64,000 nucleotides of DNA from assembly GCA_019454145.1 (NCBI GenBank), contig CP075366.1, positions 971,564 to 1,035,563 of the forward strand, given 5' to 3'. Position numbers and translations under genes: made by a program. Below the pieces are notes generated by a model that had not been told where the DNA came from, did not search any database, and worked only from the letters and a program-made list of their open reading frames with translations. Positions 63,239-64,000 of the stretch are shown here, piece after piece; position 1 is the stretch's first letter, and each line of letters opens with the position of its first letter. The stretch comes from Fimbriimonadaceae bacterium (GTDB taxonomy: Bacteria > Armatimonadota > Fimbriimonadia > Fimbriimonadales > Fimbriimonadaceae).

Positions 63239-63840
63239 ATGTCTCACAAATCACCATTTACTGATGATATTTATATTGAGTGGGAATTCCTTGCCATGAG
63301 CCCATATAGGGAGCCAATACCTGAAGAGGAACTCGTAACCCGAAGCATCGCCTTATACGAAGCATGCTTCTCTAATGATAAGTGGCTAGTTCACCCCTTA
63401 GATGCTAGTTTGGTGACGAATTTGCGATTTGGTCAGCTTGCAACAGAAGGGGATTATTCAGGAGCCCTTGAGATTTGTGAGAATTTCCTGAATCATCCTG
63501 ACCTATCTTCAGAGGTACACAAAATTGAATACATAACGATTAAAAATAACTTTCATAGTATGCAGTTTTTAGTTGGTCAAGTAGAAGTAAGTATTCTAGG
63601 TTTTAGCGAATTTCTCACTGACGACAAAATTGATATTGTTCACCTTAGAAACAGCATTTTGGGAATACTAAGAAGCCTCCAGCGGATGAAACTGCAAACC
63701 CATTGCTTCTAAAACTGACGATTGATTTATTAGCTGTGTTAGAACTTCAACCAACCTTAGTATTGTCGGCGAGCACAAATATCGAATTGGATCAAGCGAT
63801 AATTAATACCCTCTTTCCGGACGATGAAAAGAACTCTTGA
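63239..63840 (+). pseudogene. Frameshifted hypothetical gene
   Basis: The ATG at 63239 opens 157 codons (IALYEACFSNDKWLVHPLDA; FGQLATEGDYSGALEICENF) to a stop at 63712. At about 63670-63680 a frame one base over continues coding-like sequence (PPADETANPLLLKLTIDLLA; LELQPTLVLSASTNIELDQA) to TGA at 63840. One base missing in AAGAAGCC would restore about 200 residues. Function unknown; the pattern looks helical, TPR-like. True decay or a base-calling error cannot be told apart here. Confidence 0.6.
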
Positions 63841-63880
63841 TTTCCCTCCCCAAGCTTGGGGAGGGTTAGGGAGGGGTTGA
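63841..63880. repeat. REP-like dispersed repeat, intact copy
   Basis: Begins on the base after the stop of the frameshifted gene. Same palindromic head and GGGGTTGA tail as 55234-55273, with one base changed in the tail (GAGGGG for GTGGGG). Confidence 0.85.
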
Positions 63881-63957
63881 AAGATCCGAAACAATAAAAA
63901 CCTTCGCCGGGAACCATAACACCCACTTCACACGTTTAGCCAACCAGAAGGTTCGCC

Positions 63958-64000
63958 ATGAAGCACTCATTTCTGCTGATTTCACTCGCCGTGCTGGCAC
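63958..64000 (+). CDS. Secreted protein, first 14 codons only
   Basis: ATG with AGAAGG 5-10 bases upstream, reading MKHSFLLISLAVLA, the start of a signal peptide. The rest lies beyond the window, so nothing more can be said. Confidence 0.6.
   Translation, partial: MKHSFLLISLAVLA

Overview
The window looks like chromosomal DNA of a free-living bacterium with a Gram-negative type envelope: a TolC-type outer-membrane protein, an RND efflux pump, an MscS channel, a PEP-CTERM protein and many secreted proteins. No rRNA is present and no gene fixes the taxon. The family mix would fit Armatimonadota (Fimbriimonadia) or a similar deep phylum, but that is a guess. GTG and TTG starts and ATGA stop/start overlaps are common.

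Layout. 1-9 kb is housekeeping: the rpsL 5' part, an MscS channel, secreted hypotheticals, a very large glycosidase-like protein, a secreted thioredoxin-like protein, folC and tRNA-Arg(CCU). 9.1-17 kb is a complete Kdp high-affinity K+ system on the minus strand (31-aa peptide, kdpF, A, B, C, D, E). A perfect 45-bp copy of the tRNA-Arg 3' end lies just upstream of it and a decayed third copy lies at 18.8 kb. The interval therefore looks like integrated DNA, and the last 1.6 kb carries an apparently AT-rich FRG-domain gene. 18.9-25.2 kb is a heavy-metal RND efflux operon (permease, adaptor, outer-membrane factor, Cys-rich leader protein). 25.4-33.4 kb holds small regulator/enzyme units with visible operators (PadR with a PDZ-hydrolase; TetR with DUF899 and a PhnB-like protein), an APH-type kinase and prfC. 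33.5-35.2 kb is a broken TPR/S41 protease gene.

35.1-47.4 kb is the most unusual part: a minus-strand operon encoding a secreted Gly-rich protein, a membrane-anchored C39-like peptidase and a 1390-aa RHS protein. It is followed by four further RHS C-terminal cassettes. Each repeats the RHS core and then switches to a different tip. All intact tips are rich in membrane helices, and small membrane-protein genes that could be immunity partners sit between them. A stretch of about 518 bp is identical between the main RHS gene and one cassette while its flanks have diverged, which points to recombination-driven tip exchange.

47.5-64 kb is mixed: tRNA-Lys(CUU), a GNAT, a bacterial translin-family protein, a monooxygenase-fold protein, a PEP-CTERM protein, an esterase, a secreted methyltransferase-like protein, DUF2726, two metalloproteases, a thioredoxin protein, a TIGR01777/DUF1990 divergent pair, two helical-plus-SH3/Tudor-like membrane paralogs, a second APH-like kinase, a frameshifted hypothetical and the first codons of a secreted protein. 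Dispersed palindromic repeats (consensus CCCTCCCC..GGGGAGGG plus a GGGGTTGA tail) occur four times in this part.
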